A DNA stretch of 64,000 nt from Amycolatopsis camponoti (lineage in GTDB: Bacteria; Actinomycetota; Actinomycetes; Mycobacteriales; Pseudonocardiaceae): positions 4,258,501-4,322,500 of the forward strand of contig NZ_CABVGP010000001.1 of NCBI RefSeq assembly GCF_902497555.1, read 5' to 3'. Both the position numbers and the translations under genes were made by a program. The first letter of the stretch is position 1, and each line of letters begins with the position of its first letter. Shown here in pieces: positions 48,968-57,291 of this stretch. Under the pieces are notes generated by a model. It saw only the letters and a program-made list of their open reading frames with translations, was not told the DNA's origin and ran no database searches.

Positions 48968-49759
48968 ATGCAGGCGTCGTTTCCGTACCTGGCCGATCCG
49001 CTCCCCCGTGCTTTCGCGCACCGGGGGTGGCACCTCGACGAGCTCGACGGGCTCGAGAATTCGCTGCCGGCTTTCCAGCGGGCGTGCGCGGAGGGGTATC
49101 GGTACCTGGAGACGGACGTGCACGCGACGGCGGACGGTGTGGTGGTGGTGCACCACGACGCGAACCTCGACCGGACGACGGACGGGTCGGGGGCGATCGC
49201 GGCGCAGACGTGGGAGCAGCTGAAGAACGTCAAGGTCGGGGGGAAGGCTCCGCTGTCGCGGCTGGAGGACGTGCTGGAGGAGCTGCCGAACGCTCGGTTC
49301 AACGTCGATGTGAAGGCGGATCGGGCGGTGAGGCCGTTCGTCGAGGTGCTGGAGCGGACGAAGGCCCATGACCGGGTGGCGGCGGCGGCGTTTTCGGATG
49401 CGCGGCTGGTGCGGTTGCGGAAGCTGGCGGGGCCGAAGCTGGTGACGGCGATGGGGCCGCGGTCGGCGTTCGCGCTGTGGGCGCGGGGGAAGCTGCCGCT
49501 GCTCCCCCTCGGGCGGCTGGTGCTGGGGGCGATGGCGCAGGTGCCGGTGCGTCAAGGTGCGTTGCGAGTGGTGGACAAGGCGTTCCTGTCGATGGCCGGG
49601 CGGTCCGGGATCGAGGTGCACACGTGGACCATCGACGATCCGGCGGAGATGCGGATGCTGCTGGATCTGGGGGTGCATGGGATCGTGACGGACCGGCCGG
49701 ACCTGTTGCGCGAGGTGCTGATCGAGCGTGGGGCCTGGCGGCGGTCGCAGGAGTCGTGA
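48968..49759 (+). CDS. Glycerophosphodiester phosphodiesterase
   Basis: 263 residues. TIM-barrel GDPD with FAHRGW (catalytic His), YLETDVHATADGVVVVHHDANLDRTTDGSG (ExD metal pair and second His), FNVDVKAD and the C-terminal VHTWTIDDPAEMRMLLDLGVHGIVTDRPDLL. Hydrolyses glycerophosphodiesters to glycerol-3-phosphate and an alcohol. No signal peptide, so cytosolic. Ends 3 bases before the convergent Rpf gene. Confidence 0.94.
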   Translation: MQASFPYLADPLPRAFAHRGWHLDELDGLENSLPAFQRACAEGYRYLETDVHATADGVVVVHHDANLDRTTDGSGAIAAQTWEQLKNVKVGGKAPLSRLEDVLEELPNARFNVDVKADRAVRPFVEVLERTKAHDRVAAAAFSDARLVRLRKLAGPKLVTAMGPRSAFALWARGKLPLLPLGRLVLGAMAQVPVRQGALRVVDKAFLSMAGRSGIEVHTWTIDDPAEMRMLLDLGVHGIVTDRPDLLREVLIERGAWRRSQES

Positions 49760-49762
49760 GCG

Positions 49763-50431
49763 TCAGCGGGGTGGTTTGCCGGTCCAGGCGGCTTCCCAGG
49801 TCTTGGGGCCGAGCAGTCCGCTGTCCTTGATGCCGTTGGCGCGCTGGAGGTCGAGGACCGCGGTGCGGGTTTTTTCGTAGTAGCAGCCGGTGCCGGTGAA
49901 GCCGTAGCCGAAGGCGTTCATGCGGAGCTGGAAGGCCTTGAGCGGGGCGGCGCAGTCGCCGAAGGCGTAGACGACGCCGGGCCACGGCGGTTTGCCGCCC
50001 GGGGGCGGCGGGGTGGGTGCGGGGGCCGGTCCGCCGCCGATGTAGGCGGAGTCGGCGTAGGTGGGGACGCGCTTGCTGCGGGCGTCGGCGTCGCCGGTGA
50101 GCTTGAGCATGCCGGCGCACTGCCAGGGTTGCCAGCCGCGCATGCGGTAGAGGTAGAGGGCCCGGTAGTCCTGTTCGGCGGGAGCGGCCTGGTCGGGGCG
50201 GCCGGCGCCGCCGACGCTGCGCCAAGTGGGGAGGTCGAACTGGTAGGCGCCGTAGTAGCCGTTGCCGGTGTTGGTGGCGTAGCGGCCGCTCGACTCGCAC
50301 ATGCGGAGCTTGGCCCAGGCCGTCGACGCGGGGTCCGCGGAGGCGAGAGCAGGGACAGTGAGCTGCAGACCCATGGCGGCGATGGCGAGAAGGAGGATTC
50401 TCGCGACGGTGCGTCTCCGGTTCTGGATCAT
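49763..50431 (-). CDS. Secreted Rpf-like transglycosylase with peptidoglycan-binding domain
   Basis: 222 residues from ATG 50431. Signal peptide NRRRTVARILLLAIAAMGLQ...ALASA, then a resuscitation-promoting-factor domain (WAKLRMCESSGRYATNTGNGYYGAYQFDLPTWRSVGG...ALYLYRMRGWQPWQCAGML) with the catalytic Glu in CESSG. A proline-rich linker and a C-terminal peptidoglycan-binding domain (FQLRMNAFGYGFTGTGCYYEKTRTAVLDLQRANGIKDSGLLGPKTWEAAW) follow. Cleaves glycan strands during growth and resuscitation. Upstream, GTGTCCC/GGGACAC (50449-50455, 50467-50473) form an inverted repeat in the leader. Confidence 0.92.
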   Translation of the reverse strand: MIQNRRRTVARILLLAIAAMGLQLTVPALASADPASTAWAKLRMCESSGRYATNTGNGYYGAYQFDLPTWRSVGGAGRPDQAAPAEQDYRALYLYRMRGWQPWQCAGMLKLTGDADARSKRVPTYADSAYIGGGPAPAPTPPPPGGKPPWPGVVYAFGDCAAPLKAFQLRMNAFGYGFTGTGCYYEKTRTAVLDLQRANGIKDSGLLGPKTWEAAWTGKPPR

Positions 50432-50676
50432 GGAAGCACAGTAGAAGCGTGTCCCACTGACCACAAGGGACACACTGCTCGCCTGAGTCTCACACGAAAC
50501 ACTGTTCACACGAGTCAGCGACACGCCGTGACGGGCCGCGCGGTGCGTGACCCGGACGTGGCGGATGATCACGAAGCGACAAAGCGGACACGGTTCGGGT
50601 GGTCCGGTCCCCCGGGTCCGGGCGCGCCAGTAGTCTCCGCGCTGACCTGCTGGTTTTCGAGGTGAAGGAGCCGTGG

Positions 50677-52077
50677 ATGACGCTGGCCGGGACGCGCTCG
50701 ACCAAGCGCGAGCGCTGGGGCTGGTATTTCTACGACTGGGCCAATTCGCCGTTCTATTCGTCGACGACGACGGTGTTCGGCGCCCTTTCGATGAGCTCGA
50801 TCGCGGCCGAGGACGCGAAGTCGAACTTCACCCTTAACGGGGACAAGGCTTGCCTCGACGCGGCCGGCAAGGCGGACACGCTCCACAACTGCGACGTGAC
50901 GTTGTTCGGGCTGCACTTCCCCGCCGGTTCGGTGTGGGGGTACCTGCTGTCGGTGGCGACGGTGGTGCAGGTGCTGGTCCTGCCGATCGCCGGCGCGGTG
51001 GCCGACCGCAGCCACAACAAGCGCCGGATCCTGGGCGGGCTCGCGTTCCTGGGTGCGGCCGCGGCGGCGGCGATGTTCTTCTTCGCCGGGTCGGACTGGC
51101 AGCTGGGCTTGGTGCTGTTCATCATCGCGAACATCGGCTACGGGGGTTCGCTGGTCGTCTACTACTCGTTCCTGGTGGACATCGGCGGGCCGGACGAGCG
51201 GGACGCCATCTCGGCGAAGGGCTGGGCGTTCGGGTACCTGGGCGGCGGGCTGGCGCTGGCGTTGCAGCTGGGGTTCTACCTCGGGCACGACACCTTCGGG
51301 GTGAGCCAGGGCACGGCGGTGCAGATCTGCTTCCTGACCTCGGGGCTGTGGTGGGCGGCGTTCACCATCCCCGCGGTGCGGGCGCTCCCCCGCCGGCACA
51401 CGCCGGTCGACGTCGTGCCCGGGTCGTCGGTGCTGCGTGCGGGGTTCGCCGAACTGCGGCAGACCATCGTCGCGGCGAAGGCGTATCCGTTGACGCTGGC
51501 CTTCCTGGGCAGCTACCTGGTCTTCACCGACGGGATCAACACGGTGGTGACGGTGTCGGCGCAGTACGGCAAGGACGAGCTGGAGTTCGGCAACGAGGTC
51601 CTGATCGTGACGATCCTGGTGATCCAGTTCGTCGCGTACCTGGGTGGCACGCTGCACGGGCTGGTGGCGCGCCGGATCGGGGCGAAGCGGACGATCCTGG
51701 GCAGCCTGGTGCTGTGGGTGGTGGTGCTGGCCGGGGCGTACTTCGTACAGCCGAAGCAGCTGGTGCAGTTCCTCGCGGTGGCGGTCGGGATCGGGTTGGT
51801 GCTGGGCGGAACGAACGCGTTGTCGCGGTCGTTGTTCAGCCAGATGATCCCGGCGGGCAAGGACGCCCAGTACTACTCGCTCTACGTCGTGGGTGAGCGG
51901 GGGACGTCGTGGCTGGGTCCGCTGCTGTTCGCGGGGGTGGGGCAGGCGACGGGGTCGTTCCGGCTGGCGATCATCGCGCTGGTGATCTTCTTCGCGGCGG
52001 GTCTGGTGCTGGTGTGGCTGGTGCCGGTGCGGCGGGCGATCGTGGCGGCGGGCAACACGCCGCCGGAGGTCCTGTGA
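50677..52077 (+). CDS. MFS transporter, UMF1/Atg22-like
   Basis: 466 residues from ATG 50677 with AAGGAG upstream. Begins TKRERWGWYFYDWANSPFYSSTTTVFGA, the YDWANS signature of this MFS family, followed by 12 transmembrane helices and ADRSHNKRRILGG in loop 2-3. The yeast relative effluxes amino acids from the vacuole; bacterial substrates are unknown. The 245 bases before it hold only the Rpf leader repeat and no gene. Confidence 0.92.
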   Translation: MTLAGTRSTKRERWGWYFYDWANSPFYSSTTTVFGALSMSSIAAEDAKSNFTLNGDKACLDAAGKADTLHNCDVTLFGLHFPAGSVWGYLLSVATVVQVLVLPIAGAVADRSHNKRRILGGLAFLGAAAAAAMFFFAGSDWQLGLVLFIIANIGYGGSLVVYYSFLVDIGGPDERDAISAKGWAFGYLGGGLALALQLGFYLGHDTFGVSQGTAVQICFLTSGLWWAAFTIPAVRALPRRHTPVDVVPGSSVLRAGFAELRQTIVAAKAYPLTLAFLGSYLVFTDGINTVVTVSAQYGKDELEFGNEVLIVTILVIQFVAYLGGTLHGLVARRIGAKRTILGSLVLWVVVLAGAYFVQPKQLVQFLAVAVGIGLVLGGTNALSRSLFSQMIPAGKDAQYYSLYVVGERGTSWLGPLLFAGVGQATGSFRLAIIALVIFFAAGLVLVWLVPVRRAIVAAGNTPPEVL

Positions 52078-52154
52078 CCTTGTGACGTGGCCTGTTCGGC
52101 TGTCACGCGGGGCCGTCCTGGACGAACGTCCAGACACCGATAGGGTCGGCTGTC

Positions 52155-52919
52155 GTGACCTTGTTGAACGACCGGGCCGCCGGCCCCGATCCGACCGACG
52201 CCCTCTCGTCGGTTCCCGCGGCCGGTTCGCGCCGCGGGACACCGCCGGTGGGCAGATTGAAGTTCTGCTACGGGCCGATGGACTGCGGGAAGTCGACGCT
52301 GGCGCTGCAGATCGACCACAACCACGCGCGGCAGGGGCGGCGGGGCCTGGTGCTGGTGCGCCACGACCGTTCGGGTGCGCCGCAGATCTCGAGCCGGATC
52401 GGGCTGAGCCGGCAGGCGGTGGAGGTCGGCGAGGACACCGACGTGCGGGACCTGGTGCGACAGGAGTGGGCGCGCGGGCAGCACGTGGACTACGTCGTGG
52501 TGGACGAGGCGCAGTTCCTCTCCCCCGGGCAGGTCGACCAGCTGGCGGAACTGGCCGACGAGGTCGAGATCGACGTGTACTGCTTCGGCATCGCGACGGA
52601 CTTCCGGAGCCGGTTGTTCCCCGGGGCCGCTCGTCTGTTCGAACTGGCGGACGAGCTGCAGCCGGTTCAGGTGGAGGTGCTGTGCTGGTGCGGGCTGCCG
52701 GGACGGTTCAACGCGCGGGTGCTCGACGGTGAGGTGGTGCGGGAAGGGGACACCGTTGTGGTGGCAGATACCGAACAATCCGTAGTTGAATCTTCAGCTT
52801 TGGCCGGTTTTGAGGCCGAAAACGCTACTGTGCGTTATCAGGTATTGTGCCGCCGCCACTTCCGATCGGGTGACTTGGGGCCCGTTACTGGTCGTCACGG
52901 TCAGTTACGGTTGACCTGA
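52155..52919 (+). CDS. tdk: Thymidine kinase (type II)
   Basis: 254 residues from GTG. The first 32 residues or so are a low-complexity extension. Walker A GPMDCGKSTLAL, motif DYVVVDEAQFLSPGQVDQL, CFGIATDFRSRLFPGA in place of GLDxDFR, zinc cysteines in LCWCGLPGRFNARV and CRRHF. Phosphorylates thymidine (and deoxyuridine) with ATP in salvage. TAGGGT at 52141-52146 implies a nearly leaderless transcript; a TGGACG-AA-CGTCCA palindrome (52119-52132) lies just upstream and could be an operator or end of the preceding MFS transcript. Confidence 0.88.
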   Translation: MTLLNDRAAGPDPTDALSSVPAAGSRRGTPPVGRLKFCYGPMDCGKSTLALQIDHNHARQGRRGLVLVRHDRSGAPQISSRIGLSRQAVEVGEDTDVRDLVRQEWARGQHVDYVVVDEAQFLSPGQVDQLAELADEVEIDVYCFGIATDFRSRLFPGAARLFELADELQPVQVEVLCWCGLPGRFNARVLDGEVVREGDTVVVADTEQSVVESSALAGFEAENATVRYQVLCRRHFRSGDLGPVTGRHGQLRLT

Positions 52920-53063
52920 CATGGGCCCCAGTAGCCCATCCGGGGGATATCAGCACTAAGAAGGCCGTATTGACGTCACGCCGAAGCGCGAAACGCCTCC
53001 TACTAGAGGAAGCTGATGCCGTTGGGTGACGCAGCTCATCGTGAGCAACGACATGGCAGCCCG

Positions 53064-53089
53064 GGAATCCTCGGGGGCCCCAAGTCGTT
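53064..53089 (+). promoter_or_regulatory. Sigma-R-type promoter of rbpA
   Basis: GGAAT (53064-53068), exactly 18 bases, then GTT (53087-53089). This is the GGAAT-N18-GTT form recognised by the thiol-stress sigma factor SigR, which is known to drive rbpA in Streptomyces. It lies 56 bases before the rbpA ATG, giving a leader of about 50 bases. Confidence 0.75.
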
Positions 53090-53145
53090 GCATAGGGTGA
53101 GCATCACCCAGGCTCCACCCGGAGCTGACTGAAAGGACCCCCATC

Positions 53146-53493
53146 ATGGCCGACCGTGTTCTTCGTGGAAGCCGGCTGGGAGCGGTCAGCTACGAGACCG
53201 ACCGCAACCACGACCTCGCCCCACGCCGCACCGTGCGCTACGCCTGCCCGAAGAACCACGAGTTCGAGGTGCCGTTCTCCGACGACGCCGAGATCCCGAC
53301 GGTCTGGGAATGCCGCCTGCACGGCAGCGAGTCGGAGATCGTGGACGGCGGGCAGCCCGAGCAGAAGAAGGTCAAGCCGCCGCGCACCCACTGGGACATG
53401 CTGCTCGAGCGGCGCACGATCCCCGAGCTCGAGGACCTGTTGAACGAACGTCTCGCCGAGCTGAAGGGCCGGCGGACCTCCCGGTCCGCGTAA
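53146..53493 (+). CDS. rbpA: RNA polymerase-binding protein RbpA
   Basis: 115 residues, ATG with AAAGGA upstream. MADRVLRGSRLGAVSYETDRNHDLAPRRTVRYACPKNHEFEVPFSDDAEIPTVWECRLHGSE is the RbpA core; the zinc-type ligands include C in YACPKNH and C/H in ECRLHG. The C-terminal sigma-interacting domain ends HWDMLLERRTIPELEDLLNERLAELKGRR. Stabilises promoter complexes of the housekeeping sigma factor and affects rifampicin tolerance. Transcribed from a SigR-type promoter and ended by a strong hairpin. Confidence 0.97.
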   Translation: MADRVLRGSRLGAVSYETDRNHDLAPRRTVRYACPKNHEFEVPFSDDAEIPTVWECRLHGSESEIVDGGQPEQKKVKPPRTHWDMLLERRTIPELEDLLNERLAELKGRRTSRSA

Positions 53494-53536
53494 CGCCCGT
53501 GAGCGTCGGCCCGTAGCCACCGCTCCCACCACAACG

Positions 53537-53573
53537 GAAAGGCCCCCGCCACCTCCCCCGGCGGGGGCCTTTC
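53537..53573. terminator. Bidirectional terminator after rbpA
   Basis: GAAAGGCCCCCGCC (53537-53550) pairs perfectly with 53560-53573 around a 9-base loop, with A/T ends on both sides. Serves rbpA and the convergent Nudix gene. Confidence 0.9.
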
Positions 53574-53592
53574 GCATGCCCGGAGGGTGCGG

Positions 53593-54207
53593 CTAGTCCG
53601 CTGCGTCGCGGAACGGGCCCCGCAGGGCTGCCCACTGGAGCAGCATGATGGTCTTCGCGTCCGCGATCTCCCCCGTCTCGATCATCTTCAGGGCCTCGGC
53701 GAACCGCAGCTCGACCACCTCGATGTCCTCCCCCTCCTCCGCGATACCACCGCCCTCACCACGGTCGGCCGGGTCGTAGGGCGCCGCGTAGCAGTGGAGG
53801 CGCTCGGTCACCGAGCCCGGGCTCGTGTAGACGTCGAACACGTGCTCCAGTTCGCCGAGGCGGACGCCGGTCTCCTCCTGCACCTCGCGGCGGATGGCCG
53901 TCTCCGCGTCGTCGGCGTCGAGCAGGCCCGCCGCCGTCTCCAGGAACATGCCGTCCGGGTGGTCGTTCACGTAGACCGGGTAGCGGAACTGACGCGTCAG
54001 CAGCACCGTCCCGCCCGCCGGGTCGTAGAGCAGCACGGTCGCCCCGTTGCCGCGGTCGTAGGTTTCGCGCTGCTCGGTGCTCCAGCGGCCGTCGCCGTGC
54101 CGGTAGTCGAACGTCGTGCGACGCAGCACGTACCAGGCCGAGGAGAGCACTTCGACGTCGGTGACGCGGACGCGCGGGTTGCGGGACGGGCTTGGCAAGG
54201 AGGTCAT
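53593..54207 (-). CDS. Nudix hydrolase, GDP-mannose pyrophosphatase NudK-like
   Basis: 204 residues from ATG 54207. VLRRTTFDYRHGDGRWSTEQRETYDRGNGATVLLYDPAGGTVLLTRQFRYPVYVN is the NudK/ADP-ribose pyrophosphatase layout. Nudix box GLLDADDAETAIRREVQEETGVRLG has the REVQEE metal-binding core. Hydrolyses nucleoside diphosphate sugars; GDP-mannose or ADP-ribose are the usual substrates. The neighbouring DeoR gene is divergent, 48 bases away. Confidence 0.9.
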   Translation of the reverse strand: MTSLPSPSRNPRVRVTDVEVLSSAWYVLRRTTFDYRHGDGRWSTEQRETYDRGNGATVLLYDPAGGTVLLTRQFRYPVYVNDHPDGMFLETAAGLLDADDAETAIRREVQEETGVRLGELEHVFDVYTSPGSVTERLHCYAAPYDPADRGEGGGIAEEGEDIEVVELRFAEALKMIETGEIADAKTIMLLQWAALRGPFRDAAD

Positions 54208-54255
54208 CCCCCGACCATAATGTGCATGACTCGGCAGAAACAAGGAGGACTGTGC

Positions 54256-55011
54256 ATGCTGGTCGGCGAACGCCGTGAACTGCTGCTCGCCCGGCTCGCG
54301 GCCGACGGCAAGGTGCTGGCGAAGGACGTCGCGGCCGAGCTCGGCGTCTCGGAGGACAGCATCCGCCGCGACCTGCGCGACCTGGCCGCCGCCGGGCACT
54401 GCCAGCGCGTCTACGGCGGAGCGCTGCCCGTCTCCCCCGCCGTCGCCGACTACGCGAGCCGGACGGCGATCGCCGTCGACGGCAAGGGCCGTGTCGCCGC
54501 GCTCGCCGCCGGCCTGGTCCGGCCGGGTTCGACCGTCATCCTCGACGGCGGCACCACCACCCTCGCCGTCGCCAAGGCCCTGCCCGCGGACCTCGAGGCC
54601 ACCGTCGTCACGCACAGCCCGACCGTGGCCGTCGCCCTGCTCGACCACCCGAGCGTCGAGGTCTTCCTGCTGGGCGGGCGGCTGTTCCGGCACTCCGCGG
54701 TCACCTGCGGCGCCGCCGCGGCCGAAGCCGCCCAGTCGATCAGCGCCGACGTCTTCCTGCTCGGCGTCACCGGCGTCCACCCCGACGCCGGGCTCACCAC
54801 CGGCGATGCCGACGAGGCCGCGATGAAACGCACCCTGGCCCGGCGCGCGGCCGACACCTACGTGCTGGCCAGCGCCGAGAAGCTCGGGGCGGCCTCGCGG
54901 TTCACCGTGCTGCCGTTCGCCGACATCGCCGGAGTCATCACCGACGCCGACGACTCCGACCAGAACGTGCAGAAACTTGCAACGATGGGCGTGGAGATCC
55001 GGACCGGCTGA
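54256..55011 (+). CDS. DeoR/GlpR family sugar-metabolism regulator
   Basis: 251 residues from ATG 54256 with AAGGAGG upstream. HTH GERRELLLARLAADGKVLAKDVAAELGVSEDSIRRDLRDLAAAGHCQRVYGGALP; DeoR C-terminal sugar-phosphate sensor with VILDGGTTTLAVAKAL and VTHSPTVAVALLDHPSVEVFLLGGRLF. TGTGCATG occurs twice near its start (54221-54228, 54251-54258), a possible operator shared with the divergent Nudix gene. Its last 74 bases overlap the convergent PIG-L gene. Confidence 0.93.
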   Translation: MLVGERRELLLARLAADGKVLAKDVAAELGVSEDSIRRDLRDLAAAGHCQRVYGGALPVSPAVADYASRTAIAVDGKGRVAALAAGLVRPGSTVILDGGTTTLAVAKALPADLEATVVTHSPTVAVALLDHPSVEVFLLGGRLFRHSAVTCGAAAAEAAQSISADVFLLGVTGVHPDAGLTTGDADEAAMKRTLARRAADTYVLASAEKLGAASRFTVLPFADIAGVITDADDSDQNVQKLATMGVEIRTG

Positions 55012-55729
55012 CCTCGACGTACCACTCCCGGCCCGCCACGAGCGCGAACACCGGCGCCGGCAGCCACACGAGCACCCGCAGAACCGCCGAGAGCCGCCCG
55101 CGGCCGCGTACGTCGGACACGTGCGCGGCGAGCGCCGCCTGCTTGCGCCCGGCGAACCGCCGCACGTCGAAGCGGTGGGTGATGGCCGAGGACGGGCTGT
55201 ACAGGCGGCCGAGGACGGCGCTGTCGTACGCGAACGGGATCCGCAGGGCCCGGACGAGCCGGATGACGACCTCGCGCGGCATCGTGGCCTCCAGCAGCCG
55301 CGTCCCGGTCAGCCGGGCCGCCCGCCGAGCCACGTCGTGCACCTTGACGTGGTCGCGGTGGCCGTAGCCACCGTTAGGGTCGTAGCCGAGCAGCAGGTCG
55401 GCCTTCTCCTCGTGCAGCACGGCGGCGAGCCGGTGCGCGGCTTCTTCGGTGTCGGCGCGGGCGAAGCGCTGCCGTCCGGGCGGGTCCGGGTACAGCTCGG
55501 GCCCGTGCCCGCTGTCGGCGTACCCGAGGTGCACGACGCGCCGGACGCCGAGGATGGCCGCGCTCGCCTCCAGCTCCCGCCAGCGCGGGGTCGGGGAATC
55601 GGCGTCCATGCCGTCGGTGGCCACGACGACCACCACCCGGTGCCCGTCGGCCGCCGCGCGGGCGAGGGTGCCGCCGCTGAGCAACACGGGGTCGTCGGCG
55701 TGGGCGTGGAAGGCCACGATGGTCGTCAT
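54938..55729 (-). CDS. PIG-L/LmbE family deacetylase
   Basis: 263 residues from ATG 55729 (ATG 55738 also in frame). Metal site FHAHADDPVLLSGGTLA keeps His and Asp of the AHPDD motif, but the following acidic residue is proline. The second metal His lies in YGHRDHVKVHDVA. The class removes acetyl groups from GlcNAc-type substrates such as mycothiol precursors. The C-terminal 25 residues, a serine/arginine-rich tail, are read from sequence that is antisense to the DeoR gene, so the ancestral stop may have been lost. Confidence 0.88.
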   Translation of the reverse strand: MTTIVAFHAHADDPVLLSGGTLARAAADGHRVVVVVATDGMDADSPTPRWRELEASAAILGVRRVVHLGYADSGHGPELYPDPPGRQRFARADTEEAAHRLAAVLHEEKADLLLGYDPNGGYGHRDHVKVHDVARRAARLTGTRLLEATMPREVVIRLVRALRIPFAYDSAVLGRLYSPSSAITHRFDVRRFAGRKQAALAAHVSDVRGRGRLSAVLRVLVWLPAPVFALVAGREWYVEVSRSGSPRPSLQVSARSGRSRRRR

Positions 55730-55764
55730 CGGCCCCATGATGGCCGATGACGGGAGAAGACGGC

Positions 55765-56511
55765 ATGAGTGAGCACCGGGTCCGGTTCGCGGCGCTGTTC
55801 GACGCCGAGGTGCGGCCGCACAACGAGCGGTTCCGCGCCGCGGCCGCCGTGGCGCCGGGCGAGGACGTCCTCGACGTCGGCTGCGGCACCGGCGAGTCCA
55901 CCCGCGAAGCCGCGCAAGCGGGGGCGACCGCGCTGGGCGTCGACGTCTCGGAGCAGGCGATCGCCAAGGCCCGCGAACTCGGCGGGGCGAGCTTCGAGGT
56001 GGCCGACGTGCAGACCTTCGAGCTCCCGGCCGCGGGGTTCGACGTCGTGCTGTCCCGGTTCGGGGCGATGTTCTTCGCCGACCCGCCCGCCGCGTTCGCC
56101 AACCTGGCCCGTGCGCTGCGGCCGGGCGGGCGCCTGGTGCTGCTGGTGTGGCAGGAGCGGGCCCGCAACGAGTGGTATTCGGTGCTGCACGACGCCGTCG
56201 CCCCCGGCACCACCCCGCCGCCCGCCGGGCCGCACTTCTCCCTCGGCGACCGGGACCACACGCGCACGGTGCTCGAAAACGCCGGGTTCGGCGACATCGA
56301 GTTGACCGAGCTGCGCGAACCCGTCTGCTACGGCCCCGACGCGGAGACAGCGGCCGAGTTCGCGCTCGGCCTCAAGGACGTCCAGGAGCTGGGGGCCACC
56401 GAGGAGTCCGCGACCCATCTCCGGGACGCCTTCGCCGCGTACGAGACCCCGGACGGCGTGGTGCTGGGCGCCCGGACGTGGATCGTGACCGCGCGGGTCA
56501 GCGCCGCTTGA
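55765..56511 (+). CDS. SAM-dependent class I methyltransferase
   Basis: 248 residues from ATG 55765 with GGGAG upstream. [39 protein letters not shown] (motif I and acidic loop), then [40 protein letters not shown]. UbiE-like small-molecule methyltransferase; substrate unknown. Divergent from PIG-L by 35 bases and overlapping the convergent ppm1 by 14. Confidence 0.92.
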   Translation: MSEHRVRFAALFDAEVRPHNERFRAAAAVAPGEDVLDVGCGTGESTREAAQAGATALGVDVSEQAIAKARELGGASFEVADVQTFELPAAGFDVVLSRFGAMFFADPPAAFANLARALRPGGRLVLLVWQERARNEWYSVLHDAVAPGTTPPPAGPHFSLGDRDHTRTVLENAGFGDIELTELREPVCYGPDAETAAEFALGLKDVQELGATEESATHLRDAFAAYETPDGVVLGARTWIVTARVSAA

Positions 56512-57265
56512 CCAGGCGGCGCAGCTGCTGCCAGCGGCGCTCCGCGCCCCAGGTGGCCACCCGCAGGAACGCCTCGCGGATGATCGAGCCGCTCATCTTC
56601 GACTCGCCGATCTCGCGCTCGGTGAAGGTGATCGGCACCTCGACGATCTCGAACCCGGCGTCGGCCGTGCGGACCGTCAGGTCGATCTGGAAGCAGTAGC
56701 CGTGCGAGTTGACCTCGTCCAGGGCCAGCTTCTCCAGCACCGGGCGGCGGTAGGCGCGGAAGCCCGCGGTGATGTCGCGGGTGCGCATGCCCAGCGCGAT
56801 CTGCGAGTAGATGTTCGCGCCGCGCGAGAGGATCTGGCGGTTGACCGGCCAGTTGACCACCGCGCCGCCCGGCACGTACCGCGACCCGATGGCCAGGTCG
56901 GCGTCGCCGACCGCGTCCAGCAGCCGGGGCAGGTCCTCGGGCGCGTGCGAGCCGTCGGCGTCCATCTCGACGATGGTGTTGTACTCCCGCGCCAGGCCCC
57001 AGCGGAAGCCGGCGATGTAGGCGGCGCCGAGGCCGGCCTTCTCGGTGCGGTGCAGCACGTGGACGTGGTCGTTGGCGGCCGCGCGCTCGTCGGCGAGCTC
57101 GCCGGTGCCGTCGGGGCTGCCGTCGTCCACCACGAGCGCGTGCACGTCCGGGAGTACCTTCTGCAGGCGATCCAGGATCGGGCCGAGGTTCTCCCGTTCG
57201 TTGTACGTCGGGATCACCACCAGCACCGGCTCGATTCCCCGGGCCCCCCGCGGCGCCTGCGACAT
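56498..57265 (-). CDS. ppm1: Polyprenol monophosphomannose synthase
   Basis: 255 residues from ATG 57265. GT2 fold: [69 protein letters not shown] (DxD metal motif DAD), IGSRYVPGG, and [18 protein letters not shown]. Transfers mannose from GDP-mannose to polyprenol phosphate, making the donor for membrane GT-C mannosyltransferases such as the one at the left edge. No membrane segments. 26 bases after lnt in the same operon; in mycobacteria the two are one fused protein or adjacent genes. Confidence 0.93.
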   Translation of the reverse strand: MSQAPRGARGIEPVLVVIPTYNERENLGPILDRLQKVLPDVHALVVDDGSPDGTGELADERAAANDHVHVLHRTEKAGLGAAYIAGFRWGLAREYNTIVEMDADGSHAPEDLPRLLDAVGDADLAIGSRYVPGGAVVNWPVNRQILSRGANIYSQIALGMRTRDITAGFRAYRRPVLEKLALDEVNSHGYCFQIDLTVRTADAGFEIVEVPITFTEREIGESKMSGSIIREAFLRVATWGAERRWQQLRRLVKRR

Positions 57266-57291
57266 CCGTGCTCCTCCGATATCCCCGGCGG

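Noticed and set aside
50432..50676. Cyclic di-AMP (ydaO) riboswitch in the leader of the Rpf-like gene
   Set aside because: Rpf genes in some actinobacteria have one, but the leader here shows only a 7-bp inverted repeat and none of the ydaO core sequences.
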